Positions 7,680 through 16,291 of a stretch of 64,000 nt of DNA are shown piece by piece (position 1 is the stretch's first letter; every line of letters starts with the position of its first letter). Location of the stretch: NCBI RefSeq assembly GCF_030269445.1, contig NZ_BSTJ01000020.1, forward strand, positions 1-64,000. The letters run 5' to 3'. The DNA comes from Actinoallomurus iriomotensis. GTDB lineage: Bacteria; Actinomycetota; Actinomycetes; Streptosporangiales; Streptosporangiaceae. The translations under genes and the position numbers were made by a program. The notes under the pieces are model-generated. The model worked only from the letters and a program-made list of their open reading frames with translations. It did no database searches and was not told the DNA's origin.

Positions 7680-8687
7680 TCATCCGTTGTCGGCCAGGAT
7701 GCGGGGCAGGCCGAATCGCGGGAGCATGCCGGTGTCGAGGAAGGCCGTGATTTGGCTTATGTGGTCGCCGTCGAGAGTGAGCACGGTCAGTCCGTGCGCG
7801 CGGGCGATGCCGGCGTAGGGGTCGCGCAGATAGCGGCCGAATGCGGGCTGACCGTTGGCTCTGGTCGGAATGAGGCGGAACCGCCGAGTACCGCGCACAA
7901 AGCCGATTTCAGTGAAGAAGTCAGCGATGGCGTCATGGCCTTGGTATTCCTGCGGCAGTGGTGGCATGGTGAACCAGGCGTCGTCGGTGAGCAGCTCGAC
8001 CAGTGCGGGCACGTCGCACCGCTCAAAGGCGGCGACGAACGCGTCCATGACGCGACGCTCGGTCGGGGAGTTCGGTAGCGGCGGGTGTGCTGACTGCTCG
8101 CGATTCGCCAATGCGCTGCGGGCCCGTTTGAGGCCGCTCGCGACGGCGTCCACGGTTGTGCCGAGCATCTCCGCGACTTCGGCGCCTCGGTATCCGAGCA
8201 CGTCGCGCAGCACGAGGATGGCCCGCTGGCGCGGCGGCATGGTCTGCACGGCGGCGACGAACGCCAGTGATACGGCCTCGCGGCTCTCCACACGCGCTTC
8301 TGGGCCAGGGACCGGCTCGCTGAACCCGGTCAGCATGTCGGGGTAGGGCTCGAGCCACGGAACCTCGCTGAGCCGATTCGGCTCAGGCAGCGGAACCGGA
8401 GGCGCAGCGGCGACCGAAGACGGCCGGTGGCTGCGATCACGCAACGCGTTAAGGCAGCGATTGGTCGCGATTCGGTACAACCAGGTGCGTATCGAGGAAC
8501 GCCCCGCGAAACCGCCGATCCCGCGCCAGGCCGCGAACAGCGTCTCCTGGACCAGATCCTCGGCTTCGGCAACCGAACCCACCAGCCGATAGCAGTGCAC
8601 CTGAAGCTCCCTCCGGTACGGCTCGGTGAGCTTGCCGAACGCTTCCGCGTCGCCCTCGCGTGCTCCCGACAGCAACACCTCGTCCAT
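7680..8687 (-). CDS. ECF RNA polymerase sigma factor with SnoaL-like tail
   Basis: A 335-residue extracytoplasmic-function sigma factor. Region 2 spans about residues 10-75 (RELQVHCYRLVGSVAEAEDLVQ...), region 4 about 140-195 (PPRQRAILVLRDVLGYRGAEVAEML), and a SnoaL/NTF2-like domain fills 205-330. This layout matches the SigG/SigX5-like group, in which the C-terminal domain helps control activity instead of a separate anti-sigma factor. The ATG at 8687 follows GCGAGGACGGGG. It faces an MFS exporter gene across a gap with a 28-bp palindrome, so the exporter may be a target. Confidence 0.9.
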   Translation of the reverse strand: MDEVLLSGAREGDAEAFGKLTEPYRRELQVHCYRLVGSVAEAEDLVQETLFAAWRGIGGFAGRSSIRTWLYRIATNRCLNALRDRSHRPSSVAAAPPVPLPEPNRLSEVPWLEPYPDMLTGFSEPVPGPEARVESREAVSLAFVAAVQTMPPRQRAILVLRDVLGYRGAEVAEMLGTTVDAVASGLKRARSALANREQSAHPPLPNSPTERRVMDAFVAAFERCDVPALVELLTDDAWFTMPPLPQEYQGHDAIADFFTEIGFVRGTRRFRLIPTRANGQPAFGRYLRDPYAGIARAHGLTVLTLDGDHISQITAFLDTGMLPRFGLPRILADNG

Positions 8688-8748
8688 GACCCCGTCCTCG
8701 CTGCGTCCGACCTCGCATAATCGTCCAGTTGTGATGACACCGGCCGCA

Positions 8749-8776
8749 CCGAAAACCGGGCGCGCCCGGTTTTCGG
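8749..8776. promoter_or_regulatory. Perfect 28-bp palindrome between sigma factor and MFS gene
   Basis: A perfect uninterrupted palindrome with 14-bp half-sites (half-site CCGAAAACCGGGCG). It lies centrally in the divergent gap, 62 bp from the sigma factor start and 53 bp from the exporter start. The lack of a loop and the location favour a protein-binding site over a terminator. The binder is unknown. Confidence 0.7.
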
Positions 8777-8828
8777 CGTACAGCGGGTCTACCCAGCAGT
8801 GTCACTGCCGGCCAACCCGAGGAGACCG

Positions 8829-10268
8829 ATGTCATCCCGATCGACACTCACCGCACCGCCCTCGAATCAACTGACCGCCGATCAGCGGTGGACGCTCGCG
8901 CTGGCGAGTGTCGGTTCGTTCCTGGTGATCCTGGACCTGTTCGCGGTGACGACGGCCCTGCCGGCACTACGGGTCGCGCTGCATGCCTCGATCACCACAC
9001 TGGATTGGACGATCAATGCCTACACACTCACCTTCGCCGTACTGCTGATGACCGCGGCGGCGCTCGGAGACCGCTGGGGCCGGCGACGGGTGTACGCGAG
9101 CGGTCTGCTGCTGTTCGCCGTAGCGTCGGTGGCCTGCGCGCTCGCGCCGAACGGCGCGGTGCTCATCGGAGCCAGAGCGGTGCAGGGAATCGGCGCCGCC
9201 GTGACGATGCCCACGGCGCTCGCCCTGATCAACGCCGCCTTCCCAACCGAACGACGAGGATGGGCGCAGGGTGTGTTCGGCGCGGTCACCGGCCTGGCCA
9301 CCGTGCTCGGACCCGTCTTCGGCGGTGCCATCACCCAAATGCTCGCTTGGTCATACATCTTCTGGATCAACGTTCCCGTCGGTGTAGCGGCTGCGGTAGC
9401 CGTGCTGCTGCGCATCCGCGACGTTCGAGTCGATGGGCCGGGTAGGCGGCGTGTGCCGGACCTGCTCGGACTGGTCCTCGGCGGTGCGTCTGTGCTGGCG
9501 TTGGTATGGGGTGTGGTTCGCGCCGCCACAGACGGCTGGGGCGACCGGGCGGTGGCCGGGGCACTCGTGCTCGGCGGCGTGGCCCTGGTCGCCCTGCTCG
9601 CCTGGCAGCGTCGAGCGAGCCAGCCGCTCATTCCGCTGCGGTTGTTCACCGACAGCGCCTTCGCGTCCGGCATCGCTGGCATCTTCCTCCAGTCGGCGTC
9701 GTTGACAGCCCTGGTGTTCTTCACCGCGCAGTTCTTCCAGGACGCTCAGGGCGACAGTCCGCTGGTAGCCGGGCTCCGCCTGCTGCCGCTCGGACTGGTG
9801 CCCCTTGCCCTCGGGCCCTGGTCCGGCACATCCACCGACCGTGTGGGCACCCGGCCGATGATCGCGGCAGGCATGACGCTGCAGACGGCAGGCACGACCA
9901 TCCCGGCGGTGTTCGCGCGTCCCGGGCTGTGGTATCCGATACTGGCGGTGGCCATGGCGGTCGTAGCCGTCGGCTTCACATTTGCCGTGCCCGCACTGAC
10001 CAAGTCGGTCGTCGGCTCGGTCAGGCCTGCCGACATCGGCACTGCGTCGGGTCTGTTCAGCACCGTCCGACAGGTGGGCGCGGCGTTCGGCGTCGCAGTG
10101 GCCTCGGCGGCGTTCACCGCGACCGGCGGGTACCCCACTGCCTCCGCGGTCGCCTCCGGCTATCGCGGAGCCATGATCGTGGCCGCGGTGCTGGCAGGAT
10201 TGGGAACAACGACAACCGCGATGTCCCGGCGAGCAGCCAGCAGGGCAAGCACCGTGCCCCGAGGATGA
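8829..10268 (+). CDS. MFS transporter, DHA2 (14-helix) drug exporter type
   Basis: A 479-residue proton-driven exporter with about 14 hydrophobic helices. The motif-A-like loop GDRWGRRRVYASGLLLF (near residue 75) and the antiporter motif C region AVTGLATVLGPVFGG (near 160) mark the drug:H+ antiporter-2 group. A GTG at 8799 is in frame, but the ATG at 8829 has GAGGAG close upstream and is preferred. It is divergent from the ECF sigma factor gene and is followed by a strong shared terminator. Likely exports an antibiotic-like compound; substrate unknown. Confidence 0.9.
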   Translation: MSSRSTLTAPPSNQLTADQRWTLALASVGSFLVILDLFAVTTALPALRVALHASITTLDWTINAYTLTFAVLLMTAAALGDRWGRRRVYASGLLLFAVASVACALAPNGAVLIGARAVQGIGAAVTMPTALALINAAFPTERRGWAQGVFGAVTGLATVLGPVFGGAITQMLAWSYIFWINVPVGVAAAVAVLLRIRDVRVDGPGRRRVPDLLGLVLGGASVLALVWGVVRAATDGWGDRAVAGALVLGGVALVALLAWQRRASQPLIPLRLFTDSAFASGIAGIFLQSASLTALVFFTAQFFQDAQGDSPLVAGLRLLPLGLVPLALGPWSGTSTDRVGTRPMIAAGMTLQTAGTTIPAVFARPGLWYPILAVAMAVVAVGFTFAVPALTKSVVGSVRPADIGTASGLFSTVRQVGAAFGVAVASAAFTATGGYPTASAVASGYRGAMIVAAVLAGLGTTTTAMSRRAASRASTVPRG

Positions 10269-10368
10269 CCACGCTCAGCAGCCAAGACGAACACCGCTTG
10301 AGCGCCGCGCCGCCCCTGGTGTGACCAACCGTGGACCACTTCCGAACGCGGATCCTACAAGCCGCAAC

Positions 10369-10398
10369 GGCCGGATGGGGGCGGGCCCCCATCCGGCC
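10369..10398. terminator. Perfect 13-bp hairpin between convergent genes
   Basis: Arms 10369-10381 and 10386-10398 pair perfectly around a CGGG loop. It lies 100 bp after the MFS stop and 12 bp after the stop of the minus-strand GH2 gene, so it can end transcription from both sides. Confidence 0.8.
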
Positions 10399-10409
10399 TT
10401 CGTTCGGGG

Positions 10410-13226
10410 TCAGCCGGTGTGGCGGGTCTGGTCGGGGACGTTGAAGCCGTTGACGCGGACGTCGGGCTTGGCGGCCGTGGCGGAGTAGCGTGCGGTGATG
10501 GTCTGCTGCTCGCCGGGCCAGAGCGTGACGTCGTTGTCGCTCCAACGGATCGGCAGCACCTGCTTGCCGCCGGCGAACAGGTCGGCCCGGGTGAACAGGG
10601 CCGGGGTGCCGCCGTGGCCGACGTTGCGGACGGTCACGCTCGTCACCATCTCGCGGCCCTCGCGGCGGGTCGTCGCGCTGACCCGGATGTCGGCGGGCTT
10701 GAGGGCGCGCAGGCCGGTCAGATCGGCGTACCCGTCCTTCTGGAAGACCGCGAACCCGTTGGACGGGGTGTACTGGCCGGGCGCGTGCGTCTTCGGCCAG
10801 TCGACCTGGTCGGCCTTGGTGGACAGCCAGTACACGTTGCGGCTGACGACCTCGGACCCGCGGGTGAGGGTGAGCTTCTCGAAGTAGGTCTTCGAGATCC
10901 CGGCCGGGACCTTCGGGTGCAGGACGGTCCGCACGTCCTGGCTGCCCAGCGCCCCGACGGGTGCGGTGGCGGTGGCGCGGACCTTGCCGTCGAGGTCGAT
11001 GATCTGCGCGGTGGCCCGCAGGCCCTCCTGACGGGCGCCGGTCAGGTTGGCGACCTTGATGGAGCCGTCGTCGTAGGAGTACATGACGTGCACCGGCTCG
11101 TTGGCCTTCTTCGCGCCGAAGTAGACGCCCGGCTGGTCGAAGTCGGAGCCGTACATGCTCCACTGGAGCGACGGCCACGCCTTGTTCAGCATCCAGTAGA
11201 TGATCCCGGTGCTGGGGTTCGCCTTATCGGTGGAGTTGCCGATGTACGACTCGAACTGCGCGCGGGTGACCTCGTACTCACCGATCTGGACGGTCTTCTG
11301 GTACGAGCCGGCGTCCTTCCAGGGGCCGTACCGGTGCCACAGCGGGGTGTTGTAGACGCCCATCCGGGACAGGCGCGTGTAGTCGGCGTAGAAGAACGTG
11401 TGGTACATGTCCTGGCCGGCGGTCTGGCCCTGCGCGGTCGCCGGGTCCCAGATCTTCTTCTGCTCATCCGGGGTGAGGAAGCGGTTCAGCGAGTCCTGCG
11501 TCGGGATGGTGTTCCCCGTGCTGACCTCGGTGTCGAACCCCCAGGCGCTGCCGGTCATGCTGAGTGTCGGGTCGTTGGTGTTGACGGTCTCCCGCCTGTT
11601 GTTCCACAGGGCGCTCGGCGGGAAGTAGTTGTAGCCGCCCTCCTTGGTACCGGCCGGCCCGAGCTTGGGCGACGACTTGTACTCCGCCGCGGCGACCTGG
11701 GGGAGCCGGAAGTCGGCCTGCTCGAACGCCTTCAGGAAGAGGGCCTCCTTCTCCGCGTCGGGCGCGTCGTCGCTGCCCTGGAAGAAGGTGAAGACGCTCG
11801 GGTGGTCGCGGAGCCGCTCCGCCATCGTGCCCGCCTGGTTGGACGCGTTGGCCTTCACGTCGTCCGACCAGGTCGACGACTTGCTCTCCCAGAGGGCGCA
11901 GCACTGCCAGCCCGGCATGGCGAGGACGCCCGCCCGGTCGAGCTGGGCGAACATGTCGTCCGGCGGGAAGTTGCCCTCGAACCGGACCGCGTTCAGGCCC
12001 ATGTTGCGGATGTAGGAGATCTGGTCGGAGACGTTGGACGGGGAGTAGCGCAGGAACAGGTCCGGCGACCATCCGGCGCCGCGGATGACCAGCGGCTTGC
12101 CGTTGACGATGAACTGCCGGTAGCCGTCCTTGCCGTGGGTCTCGCCGGGGACGGGCTTGGTGAGCCGCGACTCAACGGTCCGAATGCCGAAGTCCTCGGT
12201 GGCGGCGCTGGACACCGTTCCGGCCACGGACGCGTCCAGCGCGAGGTGGTAGAGCGGTTGGTCGCCCATCTGGTACGGCCACCACACGGCCGGGTGCTCC
12301 AGGTGCAGGCCGGGGCAGTCCGCCTTGGTGATCGCGATGGTGCGGGTCGCGTGCGCGGGCACCGTGACCGTGGCCTTGCAGGCGACGCGGGTGGAGCCGT
12401 GCGTCACCGTGCCGGACACGACCACCCGCTGCGCCGACCCGGTGTTGTTGCGCACGTCGGCCTTGACGGTCAGGTCGGCGCTGGACAGGTCGGGCGCGTC
12501 GTCCTGCAGGACGTGCGCGTTGCGGACCGAGACCGGGCCTTCCTGGACGATCTGCGGCGCGTACTGCAGCCCGGTGTTCTGGTCGGGTGCCATGGGGTTC
12601 CAGTCGACCTGGTTCTGGGTCAGGTACCGCATTGGCGTGTCGAACTTGGTGATGTCGGCGTCGTTGCGGGAGACGTCGAGCGCGATGGCGTTCGCCCCGT
12701 CCCGGACGTAGGGCGTGATGTCGTATTCCAGCCGGGCGTACGAGCCCTGGAGCTGCGCGCCTCCGGCGATCTTCTTCCCGTTGATCCAGAGGTCGGCCTT
12801 CCCGGAGACGCCGTTCAACACCAGGAACGTGCGGCCGTCTTTCCGGGGGTGGACGGTGAGTTGCTCGCGGTACCACCAGTTCACGTCGAACTGCTTGGCC
12901 GGGACCTTCGCCATGTTGTCGTTGTCGAAGATGTTCGGGTACCGGCCGTTCTCCAGCAGGCCCGCCATCAGCGTCTCGGGCCGGGACAGCGGCAGCCAGT
13001 CCTTCGTCGAATAGTCCGGCTTGGAGATCTCGGCGCCGGTGTCGTGGGTGTCGGCGGACGACCGGATCGCCCAGCCGGAGGTCAGTTCCGTGGTTCCGGA
13101 GGACCGGATCCTCTGCACGGCGGGCCGGCGCCCGGCGAAGGCGTGGGCCGGCATCGCGGAGGCCAACGTCCCGGCGAGGGCGAGCGCGGCGCACAGCGCC
13201 GTGGTTCGAGTCCTGGACCCGCTCAT
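10410..13226 (-). CDS. Secreted GH2 exo-beta-D-glucosaminidase-like enzyme
   Basis: A 938-residue exported glycoside hydrolase. Residues 1-29 are a Sec signal ending MPAHA. Then follow the GH2 sugar-binding domain (~60-235), immunoglobulin-like domain (~235-350) and TIM barrel (~365-640), with C-terminal beta domains after. The barrel carries GSDDAP near 484 (acid/base region) and SAWGFDTE with Glu near 566 as nucleophile, as in CsxA-type enzymes that release glucosamine from chitosan ends. The ATG follows AAGGAGTG. Mannosidase-like activity of other GH2 groups is less likely because of the SDD motif in place of NE. Confidence 0.85.
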   Translation of the reverse strand: MSGSRTRTTALCAALALAGTLASAMPAHAFAGRRPAVQRIRSSGTTELTSGWAIRSSADTHDTGAEISKPDYSTKDWLPLSRPETLMAGLLENGRYPNIFDNDNMAKVPAKQFDVNWWYREQLTVHPRKDGRTFLVLNGVSGKADLWINGKKIAGGAQLQGSYARLEYDITPYVRDGANAIALDVSRNDADITKFDTPMRYLTQNQVDWNPMAPDQNTGLQYAPQIVQEGPVSVRNAHVLQDDAPDLSSADLTVKADVRNNTGSAQRVVVSGTVTHGSTRVACKATVTVPAHATRTIAITKADCPGLHLEHPAVWWPYQMGDQPLYHLALDASVAGTVSSAATEDFGIRTVESRLTKPVPGETHGKDGYRQFIVNGKPLVIRGAGWSPDLFLRYSPSNVSDQISYIRNMGLNAVRFEGNFPPDDMFAQLDRAGVLAMPGWQCCALWESKSSTWSDDVKANASNQAGTMAERLRDHPSVFTFFQGSDDAPDAEKEALFLKAFEQADFRLPQVAAAEYKSSPKLGPAGTKEGGYNYFPPSALWNNRRETVNTNDPTLSMTGSAWGFDTEVSTGNTIPTQDSLNRFLTPDEQKKIWDPATAQGQTAGQDMYHTFFYADYTRLSRMGVYNTPLWHRYGPWKDAGSYQKTVQIGEYEVTRAQFESYIGNSTDKANPSTGIIYWMLNKAWPSLQWSMYGSDFDQPGVYFGAKKANEPVHVMYSYDDGSIKVANLTGARQEGLRATAQIIDLDGKVRATATAPVGALGSQDVRTVLHPKVPAGISKTYFEKLTLTRGSEVVSRNVYWLSTKADQVDWPKTHAPGQYTPSNGFAVFQKDGYADLTGLRALKPADIRVSATTRREGREMVTSVTVRNVGHGGTPALFTRADLFAGGKQVLPIRWSDNDVTLWPGEQQTITARYSATAAKPDVRVNGFNVPDQTRHTG

Positions 13227-13423
13227 GTGTCCATCACTCCTTCATGCGGCCGGAGCCGGGTGCTTCCCGGCGGTGATGCCACCAATGCTCGGGCCGGGGG
13301 CACTCGCCGGGCAGTAGGGCCAGGACGTCAATGGGGGTGGTGCTAAGCCCACTTCGCGGTGAGGGCGGTGGCGTCCAGGAGCCGCCTGGTCTCGGGGTGG
13401 CCCGCGTCCTCCGCGGCCAGACC

Positions 13424-13441
13424 TAGAATCTCGGTAACCGA
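13424..13441 (+). promoter_or_regulatory. Putative -10 element with TCGGTAACCGA dyad
   Basis: A TAGAAT hexamer at 13424-13429 looks like a -10 element, and the perfect 11-bp palindrome TCGGTAACCGA at 13431-13441 begins two bases later, 16 bp before the TetR start. This is a fitting place for autorepression. The rest of the gap back to 13227 shows no further convincing sites. Confidence 0.5.
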
Positions 13442-13457
13442 ACAGGCAAGAGGCTTG

Positions 13458-14036
13458 ATGCGACGAAGTGCGGCCGAGACCCGCGAGCACGTGCTGCAGG
13501 TCGCGCACGACCTGTTCTACTGGAACGGCATCCGGGCCGTGGGCGTCGACCGGGTGGCGGCCGAGGCCGGCGTCGCGCCCACGACCCTCTACCGGCTGTT
13601 CGCCTCCAAGGACTACCTGATCGCCGCCTACCTGGAGCGCGCCACCCACCTCTACCAGGAGTGGTTCGAAGCGGCCGCCGGCGACGCCGACCCCCGCGCC
13701 CGCATCCTCGGCGTGTTCGACGCCCTGACCGGTCAGGTCCATCCGCGCCAGTGCCGCGGCTGCCCGTTTCTCCTGGCGCTGGCCGAGTTCCCCGACCCCG
13801 AGCATCCGGCCCACCAGCAGGCCGTCGTGCTGAAACGCTGGGTACGGGACCGGCTCGGCGATCTGACCGCCGAGCTGGCCAAGACCGCCCCGATCGGCGA
13901 CCCGGACCTGCTCGCCGACCATCTCGCGCTGCTCATCGAGGGCGTGTACGCCAGCGCGCAGGCTCTCGACGCCACCGGCCCGGCCCAGCGCGTCAGGTCT
14001 CTGGTCGAGAAACTCCTCGCGTTCAGCGAGGAGTGA
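13458..14036 (+). CDS. TetR-family regulator
   Basis: A 192-residue repressor. The helix-turn-helix covers about residues 24-50 (VDRVAAEAGVAPTTLYRLF). The ligand domain has the segment CRGCPFLLALAEF near residue 97, common in one actinobacterial TetR branch. The frame is open from 13359, but conserved TetR sequence only begins at the ATG at 13458, which has AAGAGG upstream. The DUF1579 gene downstream (93 bp, with an operator-like dyad in between) is a candidate target along with the gene itself. Confidence 0.88.
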   Translation: MRRSAAETREHVLQVAHDLFYWNGIRAVGVDRVAAEAGVAPTTLYRLFASKDYLIAAYLERATHLYQEWFEAAAGDADPRARILGVFDALTGQVHPRQCRGCPFLLALAEFPDPEHPAHQQAVVLKRWVRDRLGDLTAELAKTAPIGDPDLLADHLALLIEGVYASAQALDATGPAQRVRSLVEKLLAFSEE

Positions 14037-14083
14037 GGAAGGCCATCGAACCGGATGCCGTGCGAGGGATTCTGCGTTCGGCT

Positions 14084-14109
14084 AATGTTAGGGAGCGTTC
14101 CCTTACATT
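14084..14109. promoter_or_regulatory. 26-bp dyad upstream of secreted DUF1579 gene
   Basis: Arms AATGTTAGGGA (14084-14094) and TCCCTTACATT (14099-14109) are inverted repeats with one mismatch and a GCGT spacer. The site is 20 bp before the TTG start of the secreted protein, the right size and place for a TetR-type operator. Confidence 0.65.
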
Positions 14110-14129
14110 CGTGAACGGAGATGTGTGAG

Positions 14130-14771
14130 TTGACCAGAAAGCTCGCGATCTGGGCCGCGCCGGCCGTCCTCGCCCTGGGCCTGGCGGGTGTGACAGGCGC
14201 GTCCGCCGCCACGGTGAGGAACCGGCCCGCCGTGTCCACCGCTCAGGCGGCCGCCTCATCCACCGACGACTACATCGACCCCGGCCCTTACCAGCGCCGC
14301 CTCGATCCGCTGGTCGGCACCTGGAAGGCGGTGAAGTACAACTACATCCTCGGTGGCGACGGCACGCCGGTCGTCTCCCACGACATCACGGTCAAGACGC
14401 GCTGGATCACCAAGACGGGCGGCCGCTTCCTGCAGGAGCAGACCGAGGGCACCCTCGCCGGTAAGCCCTACTATCGGCTCGGCGTCCTGGGCTTCTCCAA
14501 CGTCGACCGGCGTTACGAGTGGACCACCTTCGACAGCGTCACCCCGACGGCGATGACCTACCGCGGCGCCCCCGTCTCCGGGTTCCCGTCGGTACTCTCC
14601 ATCCCGGGCACCTTCACCGACCCGGGCCTGCTGGGGCCGGCCGGCCGGACCATCGCGATGCGCACCGTGATCACCCTGAAGGGTCACCCTGCCTTCGACC
14701 TCTATTTCACCGAGCCGGGCCAGGCGGAGCGCCTCGTCGACCGAGTCGTCTACACGCATCGGATCCGATGA
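14130..14771 (+). CDS. Secreted DUF1579 domain protein
   Basis: About 213 residues with an N-terminal signal peptide (MTRKLAIWAAPAVLALGLAG, cleavage likely after ASAA near residue 28). The mature part reads like a small beta-barrel: LDPLVGTWKAV, a KTRWITKTGGRFLQE segment and DRRYEWTTFDS are typical of DUF1579. An in-frame ATG at 14121 abuts the GGAG and would be too close; the TTG at 14130 is nine bases from it and gives a clean signal peptide, so it is chosen. Function unknown. A 26-bp dyad upstream suggests repression. Confidence 0.75.
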   Translation: MTRKLAIWAAPAVLALGLAGVTGASAATVRNRPAVSTAQAAASSTDDYIDPGPYQRRLDPLVGTWKAVKYNYILGGDGTPVVSHDITVKTRWITKTGGRFLQEQTEGTLAGKPYYRLGVLGFSNVDRRYEWTTFDSVTPTAMTYRGAPVSGFPSVLSIPGTFTDPGLLGPAGRTIAMRTVITLKGHPAFDLYFTEPGQAERLVDRVVYTHRIR

Positions 14772-14862
14772 GCGTCTGAGCGCACCGCGGCCTTGTTCGC
14801 GGCGGCATGAGCGAGGTGTGGCAGGGGGCCGATCTGCGGCATCCTTGCCTCGGAGGACCATA

Positions 14863-15468
14863 GTGACCGACTCGAACACCAGCCGGGCCAGGCCAGGACT
14901 GCGCGAACGTAAGAAGGCCAGGACCCGCGCCACGATCCAGGCATGCGCCATGCGCCTGTTCCGCGAGCAGGGGTACGACGCCACCACCATCGAGCAGATC
15001 ATCGACGCGGCCGAGGTCTCCGAGACGACCTTCTTCCGCTACTTCCCCACCAAGGAAGACGTGGTCCTGCACGACGACTACGACCCGATGCTCATCGAGG
15101 CGTTCCAGGCGCAGCCGCCCGGGATGTCGCCGGTCTCGGCCCTGCGCGCCGCGTTCGCCAAGGTCTTCGAGGAGATGACCGCCCAGCAGCGAGCCGAGCA
15201 GAACGACCGGATCGCGCTGAGCTTCGCCGTCCCCCGGCTGCGCGCGGCCATGCTCGACCAGATCTCCCAGGCCATCCGGCTCCTCGCCGGCGCCATGGCC
15301 GAACGCGCCGGCCGCCGCCCCGACGACTTCGCCGTCCGCACCGTCGCCGGCGCCGTCGTCGGTGCCGCCATGGCGGTCTCCGCGGCGGTCGCCGACGATC
15401 CGGACGCCGACCTCCCCGCCCTCATCGACCAGGCCATCGCCCACCTCGAACCCGGCCTCACCCTGTGA
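14863..15468 (+). CDS. TetR-family regulator
   Basis: A 201-residue repressor beginning at GTG 14863, which follows CGGAGGACC. The DNA-binding domain spans ~15-62 with YDATTIEQIIDAAEVSETTFFRYF as helix-turn-helix, a sequence very typical of the branch that includes MftR-like and other actinobacterial TetR proteins. The C-terminal domain is helical with an AERAGRRPDDF segment. Its stop codon region overlaps the end of the convergent HAD gene by 11 bp. The operators at 16160-16205 upstream of the HAD gene could be its target but the link is unproven. Confidence 0.9.
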   Translation: MTDSNTSRARPGLRERKKARTRATIQACAMRLFREQGYDATTIEQIIDAAEVSETTFFRYFPTKEDVVLHDDYDPMLIEAFQAQPPGMSPVSALRAAFAKVFEEMTAQQRAEQNDRIALSFAVPRLRAAMLDQISQAIRLLAGAMAERAGRRPDDFAVRTVAGAVVGAAMAVSAAVADDPDADLPALIDQAIAHLEPGLTL

Positions 15469-16144
15469 CCGGGCGACGCCCCTGGCCCTGCGCGATGAGG
15501 TGGGTGGCGACCGTGCCCAGGTCGGGGCCGGAGATCGTGGGAGCGGCGTCGGCGGGCAGCGGGGTGCCGCCGTCGCGGGAGACGAAGGCGGTCCGCAGGC
15601 CCGCGTGGTGGGCGCCCGTGATGTCCCAGCCGTGTGCCGCGATGAGTACCGCGTCCGACGGTGCCACGCTCTGGTCCTCCAGCACGAGGCGATACGGCTC
15701 GGGGGCGGGCTTCAGCCGGCCGGCCCGGTCCGCCGAGTAGACCGCGTCGACCAGCTCGCGGAGGCCCGAGTTGCGCAGCTGGTCCTCGGCCACGTCGCCG
15801 ACCGAGTTGGTCAGTGTCACCACCCGGTGCCCGGCCTCGCGCAGCCGCCGCAGGGCGTCCGGGACGTCTGGATGGGCCGGCAGCCGGCGCATCCGCAGGC
15901 CCAGTTCTCGCTGGTCGTCCGCTGTCGCGGTCCGGCCGTACCGCTCGGCGATCGGCGGCAGGCACGCCGCCGCGATCTCGCCGAACGGACGGTAGGCGCC
16001 CGCGGCCGTCAGGGCCAGCGCGTTGTGAATCATCAGGGCGAACCACTCGCGCCGGGCGTCCGGGTGGCCGGTCACCGAACCGAACAGGTCGTCGAGCCCG
16101 GCCAGGTCCAGCAGCGTCTCGTTCACGTCGAACACGCACAGCAT
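15458..16144 (-). CDS. Haloacid dehalogenase type II (HAD superfamily)
   Basis: A 228-residue HAD hydrolase. Motif I FDVNETLLD (nucleophile Asp near residue 5) starts almost at the N-terminus; motif II is VTLTNS near 113, motif III KPAPEPY near 150, and motif IV-like AAHGWDITGA near 170, the order and spacing of (S)-2-haloacid dehalogenase-like proteins. Those enzymes swap a halogen for hydroxyl on 2-haloacids, but many relatives act on other substrates. The ATG at 16144 has GGAGG nine bases upstream; longer in-frame starts lack this. Two GGTACGA dyads lie just ahead of it. Confidence 0.85.
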   Translation of the reverse strand: MLCVFDVNETLLDLAGLDDLFGSVTGHPDARREWFALMIHNALALTAAGAYRPFGEIAAACLPPIAERYGRTATADDQRELGLRMRRLPAHPDVPDALRRLREAGHRVVTLTNSVGDVAEDQLRNSGLRELVDAVYSADRAGRLKPAPEPYRLVLEDQSVAPSDAVLIAAHGWDITGAHHAGLRTAFVSRDGGTPLPADAAPTISGPDLGTVATHLIAQGQGRRPVTG

Positions 16145-16159
16145 CCGAGGGCCTCCATA

Positions 16160-16205
16160 GGTACGATCGGATTCGTACCGAGAAAGGTACGATAAATGTC
16201 GTACC
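16160..16205. promoter_or_regulatory. Tandem operators GGTACGA-N6-TCGTACC
   Basis: Two identical-armed dyads lie at 16160-16179 and 16186-16205, centres 26 bp apart, immediately upstream of the HAD gene's ribosome site. The 7-bp arms are perfect in both while the 6-bp spacers differ. The regulator is not obvious; the TetR protein encoded convergently at 14863-15468 is the nearest candidate. Confidence 0.8.
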
Positions 16206-16291
16206 TTGTCGAGGGACGCGAGCAGCCCGACGCCTCGTTCGGGCGCCATCCGGCGCCCGAACGGCTCACCACACTCGGTCAGACTGGCGCG

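Noticed and set aside
10419-13346. Long plus-strand frame opposite the GH2 gene
   Set aside because: It is a GC-rich antisense shadow with Arg/Pro/Gly-rich composition; the minus-strand protein has clear GH2 motifs and a ribosome site.
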